From Affinundibacterium fentianense (lineage in GTDB: Bacteria; Pseudomonadota; Gammaproteobacteria; Burkholderiales; Burkholderiaceae_D): 64,000 nt of DNA. Below are positions 55,039 through 62,705 of this stretch, one piece after another (within the stretch, counting starts at the first letter, position 1; every line of letters begins with the position of its first letter). A program made the position numbers and the translations under genes. Under the pieces are notes generated by a model. It was not told the DNA's origin. It did no database searches and saw only the letters and a list, made by a program, of their open reading frames with translations. The stretch lies in assembly GCF_018139545.1 (NCBI RefSeq), contig NZ_JAGSPJ010000006.1:1-64000 (forward strand). The letters are read 5' to 3'.

Positions 55039-57180
55039 TTATTCATTAATGCCCCATTGTGACAACATCCACGCAAAATTGAATGCGCCCTCTTTAATCG
55101 CATCATAGCGACCAGATGCACCGCCATGCCCAGCCGCCATATTTGTTTTTAATAGCAGTGGATTTTGATCCGTTTTGTGCGCGCGCAATTTTGCGACATA
55201 TTTAGCCGGTTCCCAATACATCACTTGGCTATCATTTAAACCTGTCGTCACTAACATCGCAGGGTAGTCCTTTTTCTCGATGTTGTCGTATGGCGAATAA
55301 CTGCGCATATAGTCGTAAGCCGCTTTGTCGTTAGGATTGCCCCATTCAAGATATTCACCAGTCGTTAAAGGTAGGCTAGCATCCATCATTGTATTCATCA
55401 CATCGACAAACGGGACAGCTGCATGTACCGCCTTGAATAGATCGGGACGCATATTGACCACAGCACCCATCAACAGTCCACCGGCACTGCCGCCTTGAAT
55501 AATGAGTTTGTCTTTGCTTGTCCATTTTTCTTGGATCAAATATTCGGCCGCCGCGATAAAGTCGGTAAAGGTGTTTTTCTTCTTCATCAGCATGCCGTCT
55601 TCATGCCAACGTTCGCCTAGATCGGTACCACCTCGAATATGGGCTTGCACGTAAATCACGCCACGATCGAGTAAACTTAAGCGACTAAGAGAGAATGTGG
55701 CTTCAGTCGAAATCCCGTAGCTACCATACGAGTAAAGCAAGGTTGGAGCGCTGCCATCAAACTTCACGCCTTTCTTGTAGACAGCCCAAAGCGGCACTTT
55801 GACGCCGTCTTTTGCTGTTGCCCACAAGCGACGAGCTTGATATTGACTCGCATCATAGCCGCCAACGACCTCTTGCTGCTTAAGGATTTGACGCTCGCCA
55901 GTCATCATGTTCACATCCATGACCATTGGTGGGGTGGTAGGGGATTGATACGACATGCGTAATTTCGTCGCCGTAAATTCGGGGGTGCCTGCGCTGTTTG
56001 CTAAGTACACTTCATCATTGAATTGCACAGACTTCCACTGCTTGGTTTTGAATTGGTAAATTCGTGTGCGATTCAGAGCTTGCGTCTTTTCTGTCACAGC
56101 CAGATAGTCTTGGAAAACTTCATAATTACCGATCAACACTTTGTCATCATGTTTAACAATTTCTTTCCAGTTTTTCTCTGCTAATTTTCCAACTGGCGTA
56201 CTGATGATACGGAAATTTTTTGCATTTTTATTGGTGCGAATAAATAGTTGGCCGTCGCGGTGATCAACGTTGTAACGATGTCCCTTTGTTCTTCCTAAGA
56301 CAGTCTTGAATTCCGCCATTGGTTGATCAGCGGGGAGTAACCAGGTTTCGCTGGTGTCAGTTGCAAATGCACTCAGTTGAATGTACTTACGATCGTGGGT
56401 CGTGCCGACGCCAATCCCGAATTGTTCTACTTTTTCGTTATATAACTCGACAGGCTGACTGCCTAAACTCAGACGAAATAAACGGTCAGAACGTTTGGTC
56501 GTTGCATCTTCCTGAACAAAGAACATGGTTTTGTTATCAGCCGCCCAAGCCATGCTGGTTACCCGTTCTGCGGTATCGCTCAAGAGCTGGCCCGTTTTTA
56601 AATCTTTGATCTGTAACTTAAATTGACGATAACCTGTTGTATCGGTTAAGTAGGCCAGATAGCGATCATCAGGGCTTACCGACGTACCTGCAACCATGAA
56701 GAATTTCATTCCGATTGCGAGTTCGTTTTGGTCAAGTAAGATTTCCTCAGGCGCCTTGTCATCGTAATTCATGTTCGCATCAGCTAGGCGGCGGCAATTA
56801 ATTCCATACTGTTTGCCAGCTTCCGTACGAGAGTAATAATAGTACTTACCCCTTCGCACGGGCACGGATAAGTCGGTTTCTTTCATGCGGCCTTTGGTCT
56901 CTGCGAATAACTTGTCCGCTAATGGCTGCACGCCAGCCGTGAGCGCTGCGGTGTAGTCATTTTCAGCATTTAAGTAGGCGATGACATTCGGATCTTCTTT
57001 TTTTTGTAGCCAGCGATAATCGTCCGTGACTGTTTCGCCATGGCGCACCTCAGACCATTGTGCTTTCGCAGCGATTGGAGGACTGAGTGTTTTTGCGTTC
57101 TGAGCGACACTGGTTTGTGACGCTCCTAGGCTGATGAGGGCACTTGCACCCAGTGTTGCCCAATTTTTTCTTATGTACAT
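55039..57180 (-). CDS. ptrB: Prolyl oligopeptidase family protein (oligopeptidase B-like), exported
   Basis: S9 family serine peptidase of 713 residues. An N-terminal signal peptide (cleavage after TSVA, residue 26) predicts a periplasmic location. An N-terminal propeller domain (about 45-430) restricts access to small peptides. The hydrolase domain contains LYSYGSYGISTEATFS, HIRGGTDLGERWHEDG, the nucleophile Ser565 in GGSAGG, Asp in GLNDSQV and His in AAGHGG. These features match oligopeptidase B, which cuts after Arg/Lys. It is monocistronic with its own terminator. Confidence 0.9.
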   Translation of the reverse strand: MYIRKNWATLGASALISLGASQTSVAQNAKTLSPPIAAKAQWSEVRHGETVTDDYRWLQKKEDPNVIAYLNAENDYTAALTAGVQPLADKLFAETKGRMKETDLSVPVRRGKYYYYSRTEAGKQYGINCRRLADANMNYDDKAPEEILLDQNELAIGMKFFMVAGTSVSPDDRYLAYLTDTTGYRQFKLQIKDLKTGQLLSDTAERVTSMAWAADNKTMFFVQEDATTKRSDRLFRLSLGSQPVELYNEKVEQFGIGVGTTHDRKYIQLSAFATDTSETWLLPADQPMAEFKTVLGRTKGHRYNVDHRDGQLFIRTNKNAKNFRIISTPVGKLAEKNWKEIVKHDDKVLIGNYEVFQDYLAVTEKTQALNRTRIYQFKTKQWKSVQFNDEVYLANSAGTPEFTATKLRMSYQSPTTPPMVMDVNMMTGERQILKQQEVVGGYDASQYQARRLWATAKDGVKVPLWAVYKKGVKFDGSAPTLLYSYGSYGISTEATFSLSRLSLLDRGVIYVQAHIRGGTDLGERWHEDGMLMKKKNTFTDFIAAAEYLIQEKWTSKDKLIIQGGSAGGLLMGAVVNMRPDLFKAVHAAVPFVDVMNTMMDASLPLTTGEYLEWGNPNDKAAYDYMRSYSPYDNIEKKDYPAMLVTTGLNDSQVMYWEPAKYVAKLRAHKTDQNPLLLKTNMAAGHGGASGRYDAIKEGAFNFAWMLSQWGINE

Positions 57181-57356
57181 ATTGTCCTCGTTTATTTGAG
57201 TGAAACCGGAGTTGAGGGAATTACAGTGAGGCTTGCATCTTATGGGACTTTTGTCGGAAATTCAATTGTTTGTGGTAGTCTCGAATACCGCACTCAGAGG
57301 GCGATTTGTGACTCGAACTTAGCAAGTCGTCGACGGATCTGGAAGAGAGCGTCAGC

Positions 57357-57662
57357 TTAGGGTGTGGAGCTTGTTTGTGATAAGAATCGATGTGCGACCA
57401 AGTCGATGGCGGGACGCGCGACACCGTGCTTATCGGTCCACACTTTGGGCGTGAGGGCACCCGATAGACTTAAGCTTTCACCATCTTCAGCTGCTAATAA
57501 GGCCTGACAAATAGCGGTATTAAAGCTAATAACGTTGCATATCAACGAATCGCCTTCGTCGCTTAAGACTTTGATTTTGCACGTCACATAGTTGCTGCCA
57601 CTTTGCCCTTGGCGTTGTTCAGCGTGTCCAAATAAGCGTCCAGCAATGTGTGCATCGATCAT
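57357..57662 (-). CDS. Small single-stranded DNA-binding OB-fold protein (PriB/Ssb-like)
   Basis: A 101-residue protein with one OB-like domain: MIDAHIAGRLFGHAEQRQ, YVTCKIKVLSDEGDSLICNVISFN and LSLSGALTPKVWTDKHGVARPAIDLVAHRF. This is the pattern of short Ssb/PriB-type proteins in Burkholderiales. It is too short for a full Ssb, having no acidic tail. No good ribosome site is visible before the ATG at 57662. The single-stranded DNA role is inferred from family resemblance. Confidence 0.68.
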   Translation of the reverse strand: MIDAHIAGRLFGHAEQRQGQSGSNYVTCKIKVLSDEGDSLICNVISFNTAICQALLAAEDGESLSLSGALTPKVWTDKHGVARPAIDLVAHRFLSQTSSTP

Positions 57663-57753
57663 AAAATTGGTTAGAGAATAAGGAGAATAATGTGGAAGTG
57701 CGCATTGGCAATGAGAGATTACGAGGGGTATTCTCGCGCCTATTCGCCATTAA

Positions 57754-58140
57754 TCATTGACCAGCGGGAGGTTCCCATAGTTCAATTTTATTGCCTTCAG
57801 GATCGATGACCCATGCAAACTTGCCGTATTCTGACTCATCCATGTTGTCTAGTACCTGACAGCCTTCTTCTTTCAATACCTTGACCAAAGTGTGGAGGTC
57901 AGCAACGCGATAATTGATCATGAACGGGGAGCTAGTTGGACCAATTCCTTCCGTTTTTATGGGGCTTATCGACCAGATCGTTGAGCCATCAACGGGTTTG
58001 CCATCGGCGTCAGCCCACCTAAAGGAGGTGCCACCCCAAGCCTGTACATCGATTCCTAAATGCGCTTTATACCAAGCCTGCAAAGCTGGAGCGTCTTTCG
58101 CTTGGAAGAAAATTCCGCCGATCCCAGTTACTCGTTGCAT
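57754..58140 (-). CDS. VOC-family (glyoxalase/bleomycin resistance-like) protein
   Basis: A 128-residue cytoplasmic protein with one VOC domain. It starts at 58140, where GAGGGAG precedes the ATG by 8 bases; an upstream in-frame start at 58254 is unlikely. The pattern GIGGIFFQAKDAPALQAWYKAHLG, INYRVADLHTLVKVLKEEGCQVL and AWVIDPEGNKIELWEPP is characteristic, with the final Glu in the metal-site position. The substrate is unknown. It is on the same strand as the PriB-like gene but 92 bases away. Confidence 0.82.
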   Translation of the reverse strand: MQRVTGIGGIFFQAKDAPALQAWYKAHLGIDVQAWGGTSFRWADADGKPVDGSTIWSISPIKTEGIGPTSSPFMINYRVADLHTLVKVLKEEGCQVLDNMDESEYGKFAWVIDPEGNKIELWEPPAGQ

Positions 58141-58492
58141 GGTCGCACTCCCTCGATGAAGAAAGGGATAGCTTAGCACTTGGCACATCATCGTGCCAAT
58201 AAAGATGGGCATATTTTTCAAATTGAGCGAATTGGATTGCGTCGACCAATTCATTTGAGTAATTGATTGAGATCGTTGCTAATTGCGACACTTAACTTGT
58301 CCTCGGTTCGATCGAAGACAAAGTTAATACACTTATAAGTGCATTTTTGATGACCATTTTTCTGATATTGATGTGAGTTGCCAAGTGACATATTTGGTGT
58401 CAATCAGAATTTTGCCCATCGTTATTTTTATAGGTGGTGAAGTTAAGCAAATTACCTCAGGCCCAGAATGTCGGTACAATAATTGATACCGC
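58141..58492. other. Intergenic region between VOC gene and secreted protein gene
   Basis: A 352-base stretch. Open frames extend into it from the VOC gene and from other frames, but none has a ribosome site or recognisable content. I see no terminator after the secreted protein gene. Confidence 0.35.
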
Positions 58493-58981
58493 TTAGTCAC
58501 CTTGTTGCTGCCAAATGAGTTTGCCTGACTTGAAATAAATGAGCGCACTTGCTGACTCACTTTTTGCGACCAGTAAACTATCTCGATTTAGTCTGACGGA
58601 TTTTTCGTAGTAGCTGGTTTGCAATGTTCCGCGATCTTCGATAGACCAAAGGTCAAGCCAAGAAAAATCGTCTCCATCATTGCCGAATGCTGTCCCCGCG
58701 CCGATGAGGAAAGGTGATTTTTCTTTCCTAAGTAGAAAGCTTATACCCTCTTTGCCTGTTGTGCTGCTTTTAATGAATACGGCATAGTCAGCGACACCAT
58801 CGCCATCAAAATCGGCACGCCACACAAAGGGATTGATGCGAGTGGAAAATTCTATGTGCTTTTCTCGGGCAAGTATTGGTAATTTCCTCTGCGCCCAATT
58901 TGGCAATTGCCAATCGGGTGGGGCAGTTTGTGCAGAAACTCTGCAAGCAAACGCCAAAAGTACAATGCACCAACGAATCAT
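58493..58981 (-). CDS. Secreted hypothetical protein with calcium-loop sequence
   Basis: A 162-residue protein starting at 58981, where AGAAGG precedes the ATG and a signal peptide begins (MIRWCIVLLAFACRVSA). The mature part has RADFDGDGVADYAVFIKSS, an FG-GAP/EF-like calcium loop (DxDGDGxxD). It also has DGDDFSWLDLWSIEDRGTL. I do not recognise a family. FG-GAP-like single repeats occur in secreted proteins that report or bind surface ligands. It is divergent from pgmB, with the AAAGCGCTTT sites between them. Confidence 0.6.
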   Translation of the reverse strand: MIRWCIVLLAFACRVSAQTAPPDWQLPNWAQRKLPILAREKHIEFSTRINPFVWRADFDGDGVADYAVFIKSSTTGKEGISFLLRKEKSPFLIGAGTAFGNDGDDFSWLDLWSIEDRGTLQTSYYEKSVRLNRDSLLVAKSESASALIYFKSGKLIWQQQGD

Positions 58982-59175
58982 GGAGAGCCTTCTTAAGTGA
59001 GTCCAAGTTGTTTGAGATTTGAGGAGAGCATATGCTTGCAAAGTCGATAAAGAATTCTTCTCATCGGTAGGGGGCGAGTTCGCTGGGGAAGCAGGGATGA
59101 TATTGATGCCATCGACGGGTTGCATTAAAAAACTCACAAAACAACAAAACGGGACAAATTTTTCCTTTACTTTTC

Positions 59176-59217
59176 AAAGCGCTTTGAATTAAACTGAATC
59201 CAAATCCAAAGCGCTTT
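59176..59217. promoter_or_regulatory. Tandem LacI-family operators before pgmB-mapA
   Basis: Perfect 12-base palindromes CAAAGCGCTTTG are centred on AAAGCGCTTT at 59176-59185 and 59208-59217, 32 bp apart and both followed by AATT. They match the pair before the maltodextrin receptor in sequence, number and spacing. They lie in the 326-base gap between the divergent secreted-protein gene and pgmB, nothing else in this gap being recognisable. A promoter could not be fixed by eye. The LacI protein at 48223 is the likely binder. Confidence 0.75.
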
Positions 59218-59307
59218 GAATTCGGTCTTTTCGATATTCAGTCGCAAAAAAGCCAGTGAGCTTCGCCAATATGCCGTATTGAGCCCTTTTTAAATAAGAG
59301 TAAAGCA

Positions 59308-59958
59308 ATGAAACCAGCCTGCATTTTTGATCTCGACGGTGTAATCGTTGATACCGCGAAGTATCACTACCTAGCGTGGAAACGCCTTGCGAATAGTTTG
59401 GGTTTCGATTTTACCGAGCATGACAATGAGCAGCTTAAAGGGGTGAGTCGAATCGAGTCTCTGAAATTGATTCTGCGCCTCGGAGGAAAGCAATTAAGCG
59501 AATTGGAATTTGATGCGGCATTAATTCGGAAGAACGGTTGGTATTTAGAGTATATACAGCAAATCGGACCAGGAGAAATTTTGCCTGGTGCCGCAGAATT
59601 TTTACGCTCAGTCCGTGAGTACGGCATGAGGGTCGCGCTAGGTTCTGCAAGCAAAAATGCGGTGTTAATTCTTGAACGGATTCAGCTTCTTGACCAGTTT
59701 GATGCCATTGTTGACGGCAATAAAGTAAGCAAGGCGAAACCCGATCCCGAAGTCTTTTTGAAGGCGGCGGAAGAACTAGGCGTTCAAGCGGAAGATTGCA
59801 TCGTGTTTGAAGATGCGGTTGCCGGTGTACAAGCAGCACGTAATGCTGCTATGAAGGTCGTGGGAATTGGAAGCGAAGCGGTACTTCAACAGGCCCATTT
59901 TGTAGTGCCGAATTTTATGGGTTTGAGAATTGAAAATGTACTTGCTCGGTTCTCGTGA
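59308..59958 (+). CDS. pgmB: Beta-phosphoglucomutase
   Basis: HAD-superfamily enzyme of 216 residues converting beta-glucose 1-phosphate to glucose 6-phosphate. Motif I is FDLDGVIVDTAKYHYLAWKRLA with both Asp at 8 and 10. LKGVSRIESL marks the substrate-binding cap. Motif II is LGSASKNA, motif III is Lys in SKAKPDPEVF, and motif IV is VFEDAVAG. These features are specific for beta-PGM. It is 44 bases before the GH65 phosphorylase that makes its substrate, a standard pairing. Confidence 0.93.
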   Translation: MKPACIFDLDGVIVDTAKYHYLAWKRLANSLGFDFTEHDNEQLKGVSRIESLKLILRLGGKQLSELEFDAALIRKNGWYLEYIQQIGPGEILPGAAEFLRSVREYGMRVALGSASKNAVLILERIQLLDQFDAIVDGNKVSKAKPDPEVFLKAAEELGVQAEDCIVFEDAVAGVQAARNAAMKVVGIGSEAVLQQAHFVVPNFMGLRIENVLARFS

Positions 59959-60002
59959 TCGCCAAGAAATTGAATACATCAAAAACATACGGATGAGATA
60001 GC

Positions 60003-62315
60003 ATGAGAGATTACATCAAAAAAGATCCTTGGAATATTATTGAAGAAGGTTTTGATCCTGCTTTGAATCGTATCTCCGAAAGTATATTTTCTATCGGCAA
60101 TGGCAGAATGGGCCAGCGCGCTAATTTTGAAGAAAAATATAGCGGGAGTAGCTTGCGCGGGAGCTATGTGGCGGGTGTCTATTATCCAGATAAAACGCGG
60201 GTAGGATGGTGGAAAAATGGTTATCCGGAATACTTTGCAAAAGTCTTGAACGCGACGAACTGGATCGGCATTCACGTCAATATCGAAGGCGAAGAATTGG
60301 ATTTGGCGAGCGCGAAAGTGACTAACTTCAAGCGTGTACTCAACATGCAAGAAGGTTTATTGCAGCGAAGTTTTGTTGCAACGCTCCCTTCAGGGAAGCA
60401 AATTGAAGTGCAATCGACTCGTTTTACGAGCATTGTTGATTGCGATAATGCGGTAATTCGCTACGCTGTTAGAGCACTTAATTTCAGCGGCAAGTTGAGT
60501 TTTGTCCCTTTACTTGATTTGAATGTCGTCAATCAAGACTCAAATTACGATGAGCAATTTTGGGTAGAAATCTCGCGTACTGCGGCGCAGTGTTCCGCAG
60601 CGATCACTGGCGAAACGAAAAAAACGGCATTTCATGTTGCTTGTGCGTTTAAGCTCGCTATGGAGCACGATGGCGACGACGTGTCTTATACGATTTCCCC
60701 TTTTTCTCAAGATAAGTTAGTCGGAAATACCGTCAACTTCACAATTGAACAAGGTCAAACAGTTAGCCTGATTAAGTATGTCGCTGTAATCTCCTCTTTG
60801 TACGCAGATAAAGCAACGATACAGACGACAGCCGAGGCCTCCGCTGCTGCTGCGTACAGCAAAGGTTATGCGACTATGCTCAAGGAGCAGCGTGCAGCTT
60901 GGGCGAAAAAATGGGCGGAATGCGACATCACTATCGAAGGCGATGTGGCCGCCCAGCAAGCGATTCGCTTCAATATTTTGCAGATGAATCAAACCTACAC
61001 GGGGGAAGACGAGCGGTTAAATATTGGCCCGAAAGGCTTTACCGGCGAAAAGTATGGCGGCGTGACTTATTGGGATACCGAAGCCTATTGTTTACCGTTT
61101 TACTTGAAAACAGCTGATCCACAAGTTGCTCGTCAACTGTTGATCTATCGCTATAAACATCTGGGTCGTGCAATTGAAAATGCAACGAAACTAGGATTTA
61201 AACATGGCGCTGCGTTGTATCCGATGGTGACCATCAATGGTGAAGAATGTCACAATGAATGGGAAATTACCTTTGAAGAAATTCATCGGAACGGCGCAAT
61301 GAGTTTTGCGATCTATAACTATATCAATCACACGGGTGACGTTGATTATTTAGCTGAATATGGCTTGGAGGTGTTGATCGCGATCTCGCGCTTTTGGCGT
61401 CAACGCGTGCAATGGTCGGAGCGTCGTAAAGGCTATGTGATGTTGGGGGTTACTGGACCCAATGAATACGAAAATAATGTGAACAACAATTGGTATACCA
61501 ATTTGTTGGCACAATGGACGTTGAATTACACGCGGGAATGCCTTGCTTTGGTAAAAGAAAGTAACCCAGTGCGTTATACAGAGATTGCTGAAAAAACGCA
61601 TCTAGGTGGGCACGAAGACGAGCTGTCGATTTGGGCTGACGTCGCTGCCAAAATTGTTTTGCCGCGTGATAATCAGACTGGCGTGTTTATTCAACATGAT
61701 GGATTTATGGACAAGGAATTGTTGCCTATGACAGCTATTCCACAAGGTGAATATCCTATCCACAAGCATTGGTCTTGGGACCGTATTTTGCGATCTTGTT
61801 ACATCAAGCAGGCCGATGTTCTACAAGGTATTTATACCTTTGAGGCGAACTACGACAAAGAAACATTGAAGAGAAACTTTGATTTCTATGAACCCTTGAC
61901 AGTACATGAGTCGTCATTGTCGCCATGCATTCATTCGATCTTGGCCTCGTCGCTAGGATACGAAGAGTTGGCATATAAGTTTTACTTACGCACAGCTCGC
62001 CTTGATCTGGATGACTACAACCATGATACCGACGATGGTTTGCATATCACCTCAATGGCGGGAACTTGGATGGCTGTGGTAGAGGGCTTTGGTGGCGTGC
62101 GGGTACGCGAAGGAGGATTGCAATTAAATCCAAGTTTGCCGAAGCAATGGCAAGCTTATTCATTCCGGATTACTTTCCGCAAGTCTTTGTTGAAAATCAC
62201 TGTTAAGCCTGACGTGATTTGCATTGAGAATGAATCCGACGTAGGGATTGAGTTGGCAGTCTATGGCCAGGCGCACAACGTGTTGGGGCGTCAAGTATTG
62301 CGTCTGCCGCGGTAA
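60003..62315 (+). CDS. mapA: GH65 maltose phosphorylase
   Basis: Family 65 glycoside phosphorylase of 770 residues, cytoplasmic (no signal peptide). It splits maltose with phosphate to glucose and beta-glucose 1-phosphate. The catalytic acid is Glu488 in GVTGPNEYENNVNNNWYTN, one position from Glu487 of Lactobacillus maltose phosphorylase. KYGGVTYWDTEAYCLPFYL and NGEECHNEWEITFEEIHRN are family signatures. The phosphate-binding region is near HESSLSPCIHSI. Context with pgmB and maltose genes favours maltose over trehalose or kojibiose. Confidence 0.93.
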   Translation: MRDYIKKDPWNIIEEGFDPALNRISESIFSIGNGRMGQRANFEEKYSGSSLRGSYVAGVYYPDKTRVGWWKNGYPEYFAKVLNATNWIGIHVNIEGEELDLASAKVTNFKRVLNMQEGLLQRSFVATLPSGKQIEVQSTRFTSIVDCDNAVIRYAVRALNFSGKLSFVPLLDLNVVNQDSNYDEQFWVEISRTAAQCSAAITGETKKTAFHVACAFKLAMEHDGDDVSYTISPFSQDKLVGNTVNFTIEQGQTVSLIKYVAVISSLYADKATIQTTAEASAAAAYSKGYATMLKEQRAAWAKKWAECDITIEGDVAAQQAIRFNILQMNQTYTGEDERLNIGPKGFTGEKYGGVTYWDTEAYCLPFYLKTADPQVARQLLIYRYKHLGRAIENATKLGFKHGAALYPMVTINGEECHNEWEITFEEIHRNGAMSFAIYNYINHTGDVDYLAEYGLEVLIAISRFWRQRVQWSERRKGYVMLGVTGPNEYENNVNNNWYTNLLAQWTLNYTRECLALVKESNPVRYTEIAEKTHLGGHEDELSIWADVAAKIVLPRDNQTGVFIQHDGFMDKELLPMTAIPQGEYPIHKHWSWDRILRSCYIKQADVLQGIYTFEANYDKETLKRNFDFYEPLTVHESSLSPCIHSILASSLGYEELAYKFYLRTARLDLDDYNHDTDDGLHITSMAGTWMAVVEGFGGVRVREGGLQLNPSLPKQWQAYSFRITFRKSLLKITVKPDVICIENESDVGIELAVYGQAHNVLGRQVLRLPR

Positions 62316-62705
62316 GTAGTTCGGCTCAGTGAGTGGGCTATGCCGGTGTCGTGATCGCGATAAATCATAGTTAAGCCGGTGTAGGAATTGTCATTCTATG
62401 CAGAGAGTGCTATGGTGGACCTGAAAAGGCTCTTAGCTTGAAATTGGTGCATCATCAATTTGTGTCATGCGGTTTTTAGTAACTTATTTCTTGCTCACAT
62501 CGGAGGGGATAATTCGATCGTGAGTTTCGGCTCCCTCCTTGCGAGAGCAAGTGAGGGGCTTTTTTTATGAATAGAATAAAGTTGCTTGGTGTTGATACGG
62601 CAGCCAAGACCGCCGTGTAAAAACCTGCGGTTTTTCGCCAAACTGTCATGTCAATCATTTTTGTTTGCTTTTGTTGGATCTTCAAATAAGTTTGTAGGCC
62701 GAATC
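62316..62705. other. Intergenic region between mapA and GH13 gene
   Basis: A 390-base stretch with a terminator at 62529-62566 and no gene that I can support. A short A/T hairpin (AAAAACC-TGC-GGTTTTT, 62619-62635) lies nearer the next gene. No AAAGCGCTTT site is present, so the GH13 gene may have a different promoter or rely on read-through. Confidence 0.45.
62529..62566 (+). terminator. Probable terminator after mapA
   Basis: GGCTCCCTCCTTGC and GCAAGTGAGGGGCT pair with two one-base bulges around a GAGA tetraloop and are followed by seven T (62560-62566). It is 214 bases after the mapA stop. Confidence 0.7.
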
